In this document: positions 21,742-33,190 of the stretch, in pieces
How the letters are laid out: each line of letters begins with the position of its first letter
How positions within the stretch are numbered: the stretch's first letter is position 1
Assembly: GCA_942159475.1 (NCBI GenBank)
Contig: OW804095.1
Location: forward strand, 153,859,017-153,923,016
Length of the DNA stretch: 64,000 bases
Direction of reading: 5' to 3'
DNA from: Sthenelais limicola
Lineage: Eukaryota > Annelida > Polychaeta > Phyllodocida > Sigalionidae
The notes under the pieces: generated by a model
Databases searched by the model: none
What the model was told of the DNA's origin: nothing
The model's input: the letters and a program-made list of their open reading frames with translations, nothing else
Program-made: the position numbers and the translations under genes

Positions 21742-21928
21742 GGCATCAAAATAGAACTAAACTTGACAGGCATATGCAACAATGTATTCACAAAACGCTC
21801 GTGGCTTTTGGTGAATGTCTTTCACAAGTGCCGAAGGCACGCATGAAAGACATTCAACATTAGCCACTCACATTTTGTGAATACGTTGTCGCATATGCTG
21901 CTCGCGTTAAGTTCTATCTTAATATGCA
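21742..21928. mobile_element. Foldback element E, copy 1
   Basis: A long imperfect palindrome. The arms contain AAAATAGAACTAAAC, GGCATATGCAACAA and GTATTCACAAAA, and each recurs inverted on the right. The centre reads CACAAGTGCCGAAGGCAC. A second copy lies at 61284-61412. It is almost all inverted repeat with no coding capacity. Confidence 0.85.
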
Positions 21929-22066
21929 TAGATATATTCAATACATAGTATTGGAACTTGGCACTTTATGTATTCATGCTACTGACAGCGCTAAACACAC
22001 CATGAAACATTTAGAGCAAGGGACCTTGTGGAACTTTGGAATAATATCATTTTGGGACACTTCTAC

Positions 22067-22416
22067 AATAGGGGGGGTTGCATGTCTCACTGCGCATGTC
22101 TGAACAATGCATCTTGGGATGGATTCTGATGAAATCTGACATAGTAATATTTTGCAACATTTTTATCGAAAATTGCAAGACTGTTTCCAACAATATCATA
22201 GCTTGTATAAATGATATGTGAAAACCAAATGCATGATGGGAAAGATGGAGGCTTGTGTTATGTGAACATGTATAACACATGGATATTGACATTAGAGCAT
22301 TAATAAATAGCCCATGCTTAACATGGCATGTTTTCTATTGATTTTATACTGTACCATTGGTCCCATAATTCCATGCGAATCAAGATTCAAAATGGCGGCT
22401 ATGCAACTCCCCTATT
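22067..22416 (+). mobile_element. MITE C copy 2, reference copy
   Basis: A 350-bp element starting AATAGGGGGGGTTGCATGTC and ending ATGCAACTCCCCTATT, so its termini are inverted repeats of about 17 bp. It includes CACTGCGCATGT near the left end and TCAAAATGGCGGCTATGCAA near the right end. No coding capacity and no clear target-site duplication. Three minisatellites elsewhere in the window look like expansions of its ends. Confidence 0.85.
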
Positions 22417-22904
22417 CCGACCCCCTTCTCTCCAATTTTCTTTCCACTTTTTTGCGACTTCCTCCCTTCCACCCCTCCCCTTAACTCCTTCTTCCCCTAT
22501 ACCTCCCACTCCCCCCCTCCCCTCCCCCGCCCCCTCCCACCCTTGCATGTCTCAGCCATATTAAACCCACGATCACGTGATCTGTTGCCTCATGGGAAAC
22601 ATACCAATCCCATGGTGCCATTCACCGGAAGCCATGTCATCCATTAAACATATATGTTCAACTTTAATCTATATTTCCCGCCAAAATACTACCCGCCGTC
22701 TGGGCCCCGTCCAATATAGACACAAGGTAATTGCGCCCATTAATCAACGGACTTTGTTCACCCATGTGCCGCAGCATTAAGGCCTCATTGACCAGGGGCT
22801 CTGTGTGCACAGGTGCGCTTTGTTACACATGATTTATACACTTGTAATCCACATCAATCTCTACTTATCAATACAAAGTTGGTTTAGGACACATATCGAT
22901 ATAT
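22417..22904. other. Spacer with a pyrimidine-rich stretch
   Basis: CCCTCC-rich sequence at about 22460-22545, then unique DNA. No gene seen. Confidence 0.5.
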
Positions 22905-23140
22905 GGGTCAGATTTTCCGAAAATGTACAATTGGCAGATCTACACATTTAGTAAATTATGCTAAAACAGGTTACAATGTGGCCAATATTAGGTAAATTCA
23001 TGTATATTTAGCATTGCAAAGATTCTAGCAATCTGTTTAGTTAAGTTGAACTGTATTTTGAACTTCTTTTCCCGTCTGAAATTGGGGATATTTGAGAAGA
23101 TTGGCGAAGTTGAATTGTACATTTTCTGAAGATCTGACCC
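22905..23140 (+). mobile_element. MITE A copy 7
   Basis: A full-length family A element. The flanks ATAT and ATTA do not match exactly. Confidence 0.9.
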
Positions 23141-23196
23141 ATTAAATGTTTATTTAAGTATAGAGATGGCGGTGCATTGCGGGGAATGAATGGACC

Positions 23197-23709
23197 AATA
23201 GGGGAATTGTATTGCCGCCATTTTGAATCTTGATTCGCATGGAATTATGGGACTAATGGTACACTGTATAATCTAAAGAAAATATGCCATGTTCAGCATG
23301 GAATATTCATTGTGAACAGAATCGATTGTTCTACCACATCATTCAGTTTTAGTTGAAACAAAATTGATGTTAATGAACAAAATAGATATTTAATTAATTT
23401 AGCTTTAAAATGTTTGTCTTTTGTGACAGAATGTAACTTTTTCAAACAAAATAGTGGTTGTTACAATCGGCGCCCCATACTATAATGTCAATATCCACGT
23501 GTTATGCATGTTTCCATAACACAAGCCTCCATCTTTCCCATCATGCATTTGGTTTTCATAGATCATTTACACAAGCTATGATATTGGTGAAAACATTTTT
23601 GCTATTTTGTATTAAAATGTTGTCAATATTTGTATGTCTGATTTCATCAGAATCGATCCCAGGATGCACTGCAGGAGACATGCGCAGTGAGACATGCAAC
23701 TCCCCTATT
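23197..23709 (-). mobile_element. MITE C copy 3, reverse orientation, enlarged
   Basis: Starts AATAGGGGAATTGTATTGCC and ends GCAACTCCCCTATT. Relative to copy 2 it carries about 165 extra bases in the middle (about 23310-23478), ending with GGCGCCCCATAC. That sequence may be a nested insertion, but I find no clear duplication around it. Confidence 0.8.
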
Positions 23710-23814
23710 GCTCCTGTCAGGGTTACACACAGACCAGCTGGCCTCGGTTACACGGTGATGGATGCATGGTGTATAGGAGAGATAGATGGGCTGTATAGTA
23801 TGTGTATAGTATAT

Positions 23815-24023
23815 GGGTCAGATTTTCGGAAAATGTACAATTGGCAGCTGTTCACATTTGCTAAATTAGGCTGCAATTTGGTCAATACTAGGTAAATTCG
23901 AGTATATTCAGCATTGCGTTGATTCTAGCAATTTGTTTGGTATTTTGAACTTTATTTTCGTCTGTAATTTGGGTTATTTAACATTGGCGAAGTGGAATTG
24001 TACATTTTCTGAAAATCTGACCC
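23815..24023 (+). mobile_element. MITE A copy 8
   Basis: Family A with about 25 bp of internal deletions. The flanks ATAT and ATGT do not match exactly. Confidence 0.85.
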
Positions 24024-25119
24024 ATGTATCCTGTGCTTCTCATACTAGTGTTCCACTCTACTAGTACAGCTTCCTCCTTCCAGACTTCACCCAAAGAAAC
24101 ATATTACTACTATTAAAAATATCTGTATATTGTTGTTATTATTATTCAACATCACTTTTGACATAAGTACAGACATAGGAATGTAAACCCTATACGAACC
24201 GATCACTTACGATTAAAACCATGAATGCAGCGGCCCTTGGCCCCTAAGAAATAATGTTTATATGTAATGATTTAGGTAAAAATAGCTTAGGAAGTACTGT
24301 AGCAGTAGGAAATACTGTAATGACATTTTTATTACTTCTACTACATATACTTGTTAGTACTACTTGTATTTTATTATAAGTTTAGTTTTGTTGAACATAC
24401 ATATTAGTGCTACTTATACTCTCTTATATGCATGTATACGCTACAAGACAAAGGGCTTAGTACAAAGTCCATATTTGAGTTTTCTCACTCATGTTCATGT
24501 AACCTCATGTACTGGGTGGCTCAGTACAGAGTCACTCATCAACATTTATATATCTAATTTTGATCTTATACAGGATGACTCAGTACAGCGTTACTAAAAC
24601 ATTGTCATATTTACATGTCATTACATATTTAATTAGAAATTTTATTAGAAATTTTATTACAAATGTAACTGAGTCGTGTAGAATGGTTTATTTTATAGAG
24701 TCAACTTCTTGTCAACTTCTTGCCTCAAACATGCACAGTCTAAAACTGAATGATTCTCACTCAATAAGAGGCTCTATGATATTATATAATGTAAACCGAC
24801 CCCCAACCTTAGCCCCACAACCAAACCCCTAGTCAACCCCCAAATTAGCTGGTCAACCCTCTGTAGCTAGGCATGCATGGGAAGACCAGGTCCAGACCTG
24901 ACATGTACTACCTGTATTTTCTGTAACCTAGTCATAAAATAAAAGAATCTTATTATTATTATTAAGTAGTCAAGGTTTAGCTTGGAAGAACTGTCACAGA
25001 CACACAGCAGCAACACATTCCCGTGTATTGTTTTCTATTGTTTGCTTTTGTTTTCTATTGTTTTCTATTATGTGTCGGAAATATACATATATATATGTAT
25101 AAATATATATATTATATAC
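24024..25119. other. 1.1-kb AT-rich spacer, no gene seen
   Basis: The frames at 24364-24832 have no domain and no splice context. An ATAAAATAAAAGAATC-type A-rich stretch with (ATT)n near 24935-24965 could be a retroposon tail. Confidence 0.45.
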
Positions 25120-25123
25120 ATAT

Positions 25124-25359
25124 GGGTCAGATTTTCAGAAAATGTATAATTGGCAGTTCTACTCTTTTAGTAAAGTCTGCTAAATTAGACTCCAATTCGG
25201 TCAATAATAAGGTAAGTTTGTGTATATTCGGCATTGCATTGATTCTAGCAATGTGGTTGGTTAGGTTGAATTGTTTTTTGAACTTTATTTTCGTCTGAAA
25301 TTTGGGTTATTTGAGAAGATTGGTGAAGTTGAATTGTACATTTTCTGAAAATCTGACCC
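25124..25359 (+). mobile_element. MITE A copy 9
   Basis: A full-length family A element with ATAT on both sides (25120-25123 and 25360-25363). The right-hand ATAT is immediately followed by a truncated MITE B. Confidence 0.9.
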
Positions 25360-25363
25360 ATAT

Positions 25364-25545
25364 GTGAAATGTTATAGGAAAATTAGTCACAAGTCGCTAA
25401 AGTGCTATCTTTTAAAGTATTTTGTTCACAAGTTGTCCTCGGGGAATGGTTTTGCTTAACGCTCTTTATAGCATGAATACATGTACCGAATATCAAGACA
25501 TTGTATTAAATATATTTATGCATCTCTAAGGCTACTATATCATGA
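25364..25545 (-). mobile_element. Truncated MITE B adjoining MITE A copy 9
   Basis: Starts GTGAAATGTTATAGGAAAAT directly after the ATAT of the neighbouring MITE A and fades out after about 180 bp. The right terminus is missing. Confidence 0.75.
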
Positions 25546-25574
25546 AAATTTTTCGCAAGCTAATATTTTGCGAT

Positions 25575-25634
25575 AGGGCATTTCAAAAGTTTCGCAGAGA
25601 ATTTTGAGGTTCTGCGAAACGTTTGAAATGCCCT
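25575..25634. repeat. Inverted repeat with 24-bp arms
   Basis: AGGGCATTTCAAAAGTTTCG plus CAGA is repeated inverted with one mismatch. The loop is about 12 nt. Confidence 0.85.
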
Positions 25635-25714
25635 CAGTGCCTTTGTGCCATAGAACTGATATGTAAAACCCAAGTTTTGCAGAGAAAATAATATCTGCAG
25701 TGCCAGAAATGTAA

Positions 25715-27300
25715 ACCCCCTATAGTAACTGATACACACAGTGGTGTATACAAACCCTCTATAGTAACTGATACACACAGTGGTGTATACAAACCCTCTA
25801 TAGTAACTGATACACACAGTGGTGTATACAAACCCCCTATAGTAACTGATACACACAGTGGTGTATACAAACCCTCTATAGTAACTGATACACACAGTGG
25901 TGTATACAAACCCCCTATTTTAACTGATACACACAGTGGTATATACAAACCCCCTATTTTAACTGATACACACAGTGGTGTATACAAACCCTCTATAGTA
26001 ACTGATACACACAGTGGTGTATACAAACCCCCTATAGTAACTGATACACACAGTGGCATATACAAACCCCCTATTTTAACTGATACACACAGTGGTGTAT
26101 ACAAACCCCCTATAGTAACTGATACACACAGTGGCATATACAAACCCCTATTTTAACTGATACACACAGTGGTGTATACAAACCCCCTATTTTAACTGAT
26201 ACACACAGTGGTATATACAAACCCCCTATTTTAACTGATACACACAGTGGTGTATACAAACCCTCTATAGTAACTGATACACACAGTGGTGTATACAAAC
26301 CCCCTATAGTAACTGATACACACAGTGGCATATACAAACCCCCTATTTTAACTGATACACACAGTGGTGTATACAAACCCCCTATTGTAACTGACACACA
26401 CAGTGGTATATACAAACCCCCTATAGTAACTGATACACACAGTGGTGTATACAAACCCCCTATAGTAACTGATACACACAGTGGTGTATACAAACCCCCT
26501 ATTGTAATTGACACAGTGATGTATACAAACCCCCTATAGTAACTGATACACACAGTGGTGTATACAAACCCCCTATAGTAACTGATACACACAGTGATGT
26601 ATACAAACCCCCTATAGTAACTGATACACACAGTGGTGTATACAAACCCCCTATAGTAACTGATACACACAGTGGCATATACAAACCCCCTATTTTAACT
26701 GATACACACAGTGGTATATACAAACCCCCTATAGTAACTGATACACACAGTGGTGTATACAAACCCCCTATAGTAACTGATACACACAGTGGTGTATACA
26801 AACCCCCTATTGTAATTGACACAGTGATGTATACAAACCCCCTATAGTAACTGATACACACAGTGGTGTATACAAACCCCCTATAGTAACTGATACACAC
26901 AGTGGTGTATACAAACCCCCTATAGTAACTGATACACACAGTGGCATATACAAACCCCCTATTGTAACTGATACACACAGTGGTGTATACAAACCCCCTA
27001 TTGTAATTGACACACATAGTGGCATATACAAACCCCCTATTGTAACTGACACAGTGGCGTATACAAACCCCCTATAGTAACTGATACACACAGTGGTATA
27101 TACAAACCCCCTATTGTAACTGACACAGTGGCGTATACAAACCCCCTATTGTAACTGACACACACAGTGGTGTAGACAAACCTCCTATTGTAACTGACAC
27201 AGTGGTGTATACAAACCCCCTATAGTAACTGATACACACAGTGGTGTAGACAAACCTCCTATTGTAACTGACACAGTGGTGTATACAAACCCTCTATTGA
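25715..27300. repeat. 39-bp minisatellite, probably derived from MITE C
   Basis: About 40 units starting GTAACTGATACACACAGTGG and continuing TGTATACAAACCCCCTATA. Unit variants include TTTTAAC, GACACACACAG and shorter GACACAGTG forms. The reverse complement contains ACAATAGGGGGTTTGTATAC then ACCACTG, closely matching units of the 60.6-kb array and the left end of MITE C. The long minus-strand frames follow from the unit length being a multiple of three. Confidence 0.9.
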
Positions 27301-27883
27301 GAAGGGAAATAATCTAAACCTCATATAAGATATGAAGTGTGCTGACCATCTACCCCCCCCCCCCCCCCCCCCCCCACCACCAGGGCTTCTCTGCCTGTAC
27401 CAAGACCTCCTCCTGTACATCATGCAACACCTCCACCTCCTCCGGTAAGCTTCTGTTCATCATACAACCTTCTAGAAGCTTCTAGAAGCTTCCAGAGCCC
27501 TGCCATACACTGGAGGAAGGATTAACACCTGCCTGTCGGCTTATCCTGCACTAAATACAGGATAAGTGCCGCAATAGGGCCATTGTAGCAGCAGCAGCCT
27601 CCCTGTCTTCCCTAGTTACCTGATGCACAAGGAGCAGAGAGTTTAGGCTCCACTCTCAGCTAACTTCTGCCAAACTCTAAATATTTTCTACCTTTTGATC
27701 CATGTAAAGAGGAAAGTACCAAAATTAAAACGCCTCTGCATTGAAACAATCTGTGAGGATCGCTTTAGCCTCATGATGGCTTCAAATCATTCTAAGTCCT
27801 GAAAATATATTCACTACAGCAGTTCCCATTCATAATATAGATGAAATGTGAGCCGTCATAATAATGCAATCTGCTTATACTAT
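27301..27883. other. Spacer with poly-C and a possible exon
   Basis: It contains a run of 23 C at 27353-27375, a possible exon at 27384-27444, and a nested AGAAGCTTCT palindrome cluster near 27470-27495. The remainder is unique with no evident coding sequence. Confidence 0.5.
27384..27444 (+). CDS. Candidate internal exon, weak
   Basis: A 61-nt segment lies between CCACCACCAG, preceded by the 23-C run as a pyrimidine tract, and a strong donor CCG followed by GTAAGC. All three frames are open; one is proline-rich (VPRPPPVHHATPPPPP) and another is Cys/Thr/Ser-rich. No neighbouring exon was identified, so only the splice signals support it. Confidence 0.25.
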
Positions 27884-28007
27884 GTGATTAATTTCTCGAG
27901 ATTTTGTGTCTGAGGCATTTGCTTGAAAATAAACCCCGAGGCCCGGAGGGCCGAGGGGTTTATTTTCAAGCAAAAGCCGAAGACACAAAATCGAGGGAAT
28001 TAATCAC
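27884..28007. mobile_element. 124-bp palindrome / foldback element F
   Basis: The two halves are near-perfect inverted repeats: GTGATTAATT...GCTTGAAAATAAACCCC against GGGGTTTATTTTCAAGC...AATTAATCAC. The centre is the GC-rich GAGGCCCGGAGGGCCGAG. No second copy in the window. Confidence 0.85.
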
Positions 28008-28374
28008 TTTAATAGCCGATTTTTGGATTCAATAACACTGTTTAAACACATATTAACAAATATTAGGCTCAAAAAAAGGTTTTAGATGTACTTACAGCAT
28101 GAAGAACTCCAATAATTTAACTCCTTAACTCCAATACATAGGTTACTATTTTACATCTGACATGGAAAGGACCGAGTCAAATGCAGCCTTTATAACGTCC
28201 AAATCAGGATGTTTTAAACATTTTAACCCATCATATTCTAATATTTAGATTATTTTACCTATTTCTAACCAATATCACATATGTACACGTAATCATAACT
28301 TCAGAATGTCGTTTACGTCAGCCGCACTCTCCGTTCCAGAAACAAACGAAGCTTCCACTTTTTGCATGCAACCA
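28008..28374. other. Spacer, no gene seen
   Basis: Unique AT-rich sequence between the palindrome and a tandem repeat. Confidence 0.5.
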
Positions 28375-29225
28375 AGCATCAGACTTCCGGTTTACGAATG
28401 CCGTATCCGTGTGTCTAGGGACTTAAAAAAGAAATAAATAAAAGATTTGAATCGGTAGAAATATTTTAAATGTTGTTTTAGCCCGGTAGCGAAGTTTTCC
28501 TCTATGGAAATCAAGTAATAAATGAATGGCGAGTTCAGAAACCATGTGTTTACACGCCCGCAAGTTTGCACCGCTTTAGTTGGAACCTATATGGTAACGC
28601 GACGGCTGGGAAAATGAACATCTATGTACAACAGCCAATCAGAGGTGCGTATTTACTTATGTTTAAGTTCAGCGAGCCGGCCTGTTTTTATAAGGATCCG
28701 CTGCTTGCTATCCAAAGCAGAGGAGACTTCCGGTTTCCGTATGCCGTGTTGCGTGTGTCTACGGACTTAAAAAAGAAATAAATAAATGATTTGAATCGGT
28801 AGAAATGTTTTAAATGTTGTTTGAGCCCGATAGCGAAGATTTAGTGTACGGGAATCAAGTATTCAATGAATGACGATTTCAGAAACTCTCCGCAAGTTTG
28901 CACCGCTGTAGTCGGAATCTAAATGATAACGGGACGGCTGGCCGAATGAACCTCCAGCTACAACAGCCAATCAGAGATACGTATTCACTTATGTCACTTT
29001 TCAAACTGGCCGGCGTGTTTTCACAAGGATCCGCTGCTTGCTATCCAAAGCATCAGCGACTTCCGGTTTTCCAATGCCGTGTTGCGTGTGTCTAGGGACT
29101 TAAAAAAAGAAATAAATAAAAGATTTGAATCGGTAGAAATGTTTTAAATGTTGTTTTAGCCCGATAGCGAAGATTTAGTCTACGGAAATCTAGTATTCAA
29201 TGAATGGCGATTTCAGAACCCATAC
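28375..29225. repeat. 340-bp tandem repeat, about 2.5 units
   Basis: A block containing GGACTTAAAAAAGAAATAAA and GATTTGAATCGGTAGAAAT recurs near 28418, 28763 and 29095, giving periods of about 344 and 333 bp. Each unit also carries ACAGCCAATCAGAG (a CCAAT-type box) and GACTTCCGGT (an Ets-type core). The short frames at 28566 and 28898 are parallel readings of the repeat and their sequence is not conserved as protein. Confidence 0.85.
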
Positions 29226-29990
29226 GTGCGACCGGAAGAGATGGGGAGACCCTTCGGCATAGCCACTCATGTGCACATTGACTTGGCGTTGCATTGTGTA
29301 CGGTAGTCTATATAGCGCACGGAGGATTTCATTCGAAAGTGACCCACACGGCAACAAACCGGAGCTTGCACGATGTCTACTGTCGTCACGTGTCGAGGCC
29401 TAGGTTGTGATTACTTGGATTATTCCCTATTTCGTTGCTTACCACCATTCAGCAAGCGGATCATGCTAAGAACAAGGATATTTGGAACATTATCGGTGAT
29501 TTTGGAGCTATTGGGAGTGATATTTAGGCAGTTGTACAGAGCCTGGATGGTTTCGTCTGAGTGTCACTGGGAGACAGCCATTGTCACAACATCGCTTGCA
29601 CGATGTCTATCGTCGTCACGTTATGGCGAACCCTATGCCCTAAAAACTTAAAAATGGCTAATATTTCCATCGGAAACAGTGGAGGAATGACTTTAATGTG
29701 ACCAGGACTTTATACACGTTCAAAAATGAACGCGGAATCGACGACAAACAACTAGTTGATGAGGTAAGTTTGAGCGGAAACGCTGACTGGGGTTTATTTT
29801 AACTACATCCGCAAAATAATTCTACATCCGAAAAATAAACCCCTGAATCCGAACAATAATTTACTTCATCCGTTTTCCGGTTTGACCACTTCCTGTCCAA
29901 ACAGTAATTTATAAGTATCCAGAACCCCAGCAGAATCCAAAGATCTGCTATTAAAAGGCACTAAGCAGGAGAACCTCCATAACACAGATG
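29226..29990. other. Spacer with promoter-like CpG-containing sequence
   Basis: The GCTTGCACGATGTCTA motif occurs twice (about 29365 and 29594), each time followed by CGTCGTCACGT. A 92-codon frame at 29373-29651 (plus) begins at the first of these and has one hydrophobic stretch (TLSVILELLGVIF), but I recognise no family. CpG content is above the window average. Confidence 0.4.
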
Positions 29991-29994
29991 AAAT

Positions 29995-30404
29995 GTGATG
30001 TGTTTAAGGAATATCACAAGTCACAAGTCGCAAAATTGTTATTTCTCAAAGTGATTTATTCACAGGATATATTTGTGGGAATGTTTTAATTTTTAGGATG
30101 CTTAAAGCCTCTTGTAGTCTGAATACATGTCCCAAATTTCAGGACAGTGTAATAAATATCTCCATGTATTTCTAGGGTTGTCATAATGAATATATTTAGC
30201 TACTTTACTAGTAATTGCTCACCCCAAAATACTGAAAACTTTGTTTTCAATAATAAAAATACAAGACTTAAAATATAGAAATGCATATTAAATGTCCTAC
30301 TGTTTACTATCATTAGAATCGGCCTGATCTCTGTTTTTCAAATATAATAATATCTCAAAATCTATTTTTTGCGACTTATGACACATTTTCCTAAAAGGGA
30401 TCAC
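29995..30404 (-). mobile_element. MITE B copy 7
   Basis: A full 410-bp family B element with AAAT on both sides (29991-29994 and 30405-30408). Confidence 0.9.
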
Positions 30405-30408
30405 AAAT

Positions 30409-30944
30409 AGTTTGCCTGCAGTGAGCTGTGTCACATGCAGCAAGGGAGGGGGAGGGGAAGGGGAAGGGGGAAGGGGGAAGGGGGAGGGGGAGGGGGAAGG
30501 GGAAGGGGGAGTGAGAGGGCGGGAGGGTTAGAGGTTAGAGCAGGTGCTGAGCTGCTCCCATGGGCCAGCAGGAGGCCATATGAGCAACTCATGTGTATTA
30601 CATTATTAAAGCCTCATTCTCAGCTTTTATGACAAAAAAGGTAAGAATATTGTTTAATGGCCACAAGGTGTAGTTTTTACAAAGAGGTTGGGATCATCTC
30701 AGAAATCATCGTGGGTGCTAAATCTACCCACTCGACATTAACACTATTAACACTGAATATATGTATACATACATTTGAATTCAATTTCACTGAGCAAAAA
30801 TGCCTGCCAATGAATTACATTAAGAGATATCATTACAGGGAAATAGCTCAAGAATAATTTGAAATAATCTCAAACACATGACTCAGTGCCTGACATATGT
30901 GACATATGTAAACAGTTTGATTAATGAAGCATACCATAAACCAC
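30409..30944. other. Spacer with a purine tract and a retroposon-like fragment
   Basis: 30443-30520 is a GGGGAAG-type purine tract. 30657-30745 (ACAAGGTGTAGTTTTTACAA onward) resembles 59000-59045, which looks like a non-LTR retrotransposon 3' region. No gene. Confidence 0.5.
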
Positions 30945-31149
30945 AAGGTGCTGTGGGGCCTGTTGTATAAGCTAAGGGAGGTGCCGTGGGGCCTGGTGTA
31001 CAAGCTAAGGGAGGTGCTGTTGTATAAGCTAAGGGAGGTGCTGTTGTACAAGCTAAGGGAGGTGCCATGGGGCCTGGTGTACAAGCTAAGGGAGGTGCTG
31101 TGGGGCCTGGTGTACAAACTAAGGGAGGTGCCATGGGGCCTGGTGTACA
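30945..31149. repeat. 24/33-bp minisatellite, first block
   Basis: Units GGAGGTGCTGTTGTACAAGC plus TAAG (24 bp) mixed with 33-bp units that add GGGGCCTGG. It is continuous with the block at 31400-33190 apart from the insertion at 31150-31399. Confidence 0.95.
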
Positions 31150-31399
31150 ATGCTCATGTGAGCCACCTATGTTCCTCACCCACTAGTAATATTCACCTGG
31201 GTTTCCCTTGTTTTATTCTGCTTTACTTATATCCTCTTACATTATATATTCTTAGCATATCTTCCAAATTTGGTAACTGTCGGAAGAAATGGTACCTTCC
31301 CTCTATCATACAGACATGTTGACCTTTTTGTCAATCACTTATACTCGCTCATTTGTACTCCTCTGTACTCTATGAAAGTGGCAAATAAAAAACAACTTA
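31150..31399 (+). mobile_element. Non-LTR retrotransposon 3' fragment inside the minisatellite
   Basis: About 250 bp of unrelated sequence splits the array between TACAA and GCTAA. It ends GTGGCAAATAAAAAACAACT then repeated CTTAT, the kind of AATAAA-plus-short-tandem tail seen on CR1/L2-like elements. No reverse transcriptase is included, so it is a 5'-truncated copy or a SINE. Confidence 0.55.
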
Positions 31400-33190
31400 T
31401 CTTATCTTAAGCTAATGGAGGTGCTGTGGGGCCTGGTGTATAAGCTAAGGGAGGTGCTGTTGTATAAGCTGGGGGAGGTGCTGTTGTAGAAGCCAAGGGA
31501 GGTGCTGGTGTAGAAGCTAAGGGATGTGCTGTTGTACAAGCTAAGGGAGGTGCTGTTGTACAAGCTAAGGGAGGTGCTGTTGTACAAGCTAAGGGAGGTG
31601 CTGGTGTACAAGCTAAGGGAGGTGCTGTTGTACAAGCTAAGGGAGGTGCTGTTGTACAAGCTAAGGGAGGTGCTGTTGTACAAGCTAAGGGAGGTGCTGT
31701 TGTACAAGCTAAGGGAGGTGCTGGTGAACAAGCTAAGGGAGGTGCTGTTGTACAAGCTAAGGGAGGTGCTGTGGGGCCTGTTGTACAAGCTAATGGAGGT
31801 GCTGTGGGGCCTGGTGTACAAGCTAAGGGAGGTGCTGTTGTATAAGCTAAGGGAGGTGCTGTTGTACAAGCTAAGGGAGGTGCCATGGGGCCTGGTGTAC
31901 AAGCTAAGGGAGGTGCCATGGGGCCTGGTGTACAAGCTAAGGGAAATGCTGTTGTACAAGGTAAGGGAGGTGCCGTGGGGGCTGTTGTACAAGCTAAGGG
32001 AGGTGCTGTTGTACAAGCTAAGGGAGGTGCTGTTGTACAAGCTAAGGGAGGTGCTGTTGTACAAGCTAAGGGAGGTGCTGTGGGGCCTGGTGTACAAGCT
32101 AAGGGAGGTGTTGTTGTACAAGCTAAGGGAGGTGCTGTTGTACAAGCTAAGGGAGGTGCTGTTGTACAAGCTAAGGGAGGTGCTGTTGTACAAGCTAAGG
32201 GAGGTGCCGTGGGGGCTGTTGTACAAGCTAAGGGAGGTGTTGTTGTACAAGCTAAGGGAGGTGCTGTGGGGGCTGTTGTACAAGCTAAGGGAGGTGTTGT
32301 TGTACAAGCTAAGGGAGGTGCTGGTGTATAAGCTAAGGGAGGTGCTGTTGTACAAGCTAAGGGAGGTGCTGTTGTACAAGCTAAGGGAGGTGCTGTGGGG
32401 CCTGTTGTACAAGCTAATGGAGGTGCTGTGGGGCCTGGTGTACACACTAAGGGAGGTGCTGTTGTATAAGCTAAGGGAGGTGCTGTTGTACAAGCTAAGG
32501 GAGGTGCCATGGGGCCTGGTGTACAAGCTAAGGGAGGTGCCATGGGGCCTGGTGTACAAGCTAAGGGAGATGCTGTTGTGCAAGGAAAGGGAGGTGCCGT
32601 GGGGGCTGTTGTACAAGCTAAGGGAGGTGCTGTTGTACAAGCTAAGGGAGGTGCTGTTGTACAAGCTAAGGGAGGTGCTGTTGTACAAGCTAAGGGAGGT
32701 GCTGTTGTACAAGCTAAGGGAGGTGCTGGTGTACAAGCTAAGGGAGGTGCTGTTGTACAAGCTAAGGGAGGTGCTGTTATATAAGCTAAGGGAGGTGCTG
32801 TTGTATAAGCTAAGGGAGGTGCTGTTGTATAAGCTAAGGGAGGTGCTGTTGTACAAGCTAAGGGAGATGCTGTTGTGCAAGGAAAGGGAGGTGCCGTGGG
32901 GGCTGTTGTACAAGCTAAGGGAGGTGCTGGTGTACAAGCTAAGGGAGGTGCTGTTGTACAAGCTAAGGGAGGTGCTGTTGTACAAGCTAAGGGAGGTGCT
33001 GTTGTACAAGCTAAGGGAGGTGCTGTTGTACAAGCTAAGGGAGGTGCTGTTGTACAAGCTAAGGGAGGTGCTGGTGTACAAGCTAAGGGAGGTGCTGTTG
33101 TACAAGCTAAGGGAGGTGCTGTTATATAAGCTAAGGGAGGTGCTGTTGTATAAGCTAAGGGAGGTGCTGTTGTATAAGCTAAGGGAGGTG
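31400..33190. repeat. 24/33-bp minisatellite, main block
   Basis: About 70 units of GGAGGTGCTGTTGTACAAGC plus TAAG, with interspersed 33-bp variants containing GCCATGGGGCCTGG. Open frames of more than 550 codons on both strands (31526-33205 plus, 31402-33105 minus) exist only because 24 and 33 are multiples of three and the unit has no stop in those phases. Higher-order copying is visible: the TAATGGAGGTGCTGTGGGG variant at 31791 recurs at 32415, exactly 26 units away. Confidence 0.95.

Noticed and set aside
23310..23478. Extra segment in MITE C copy 3 ending near GGCGCCCCATAC, considered as an LTR plus primer-binding site
   Set aside because: No matching duplication or TG...CA boundary could be fixed.
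23458..23895. 145-codon plus-strand frame
   Set aside because: Falls across MITE C copy 3 and the start of MITE A copy 8. Not conserved in other MITE C copies.
25715..27300. Regular repeats considered as a CRISPR array
   Set aside because: Units are contiguous with no unique spacers, and the context is eukaryotic.
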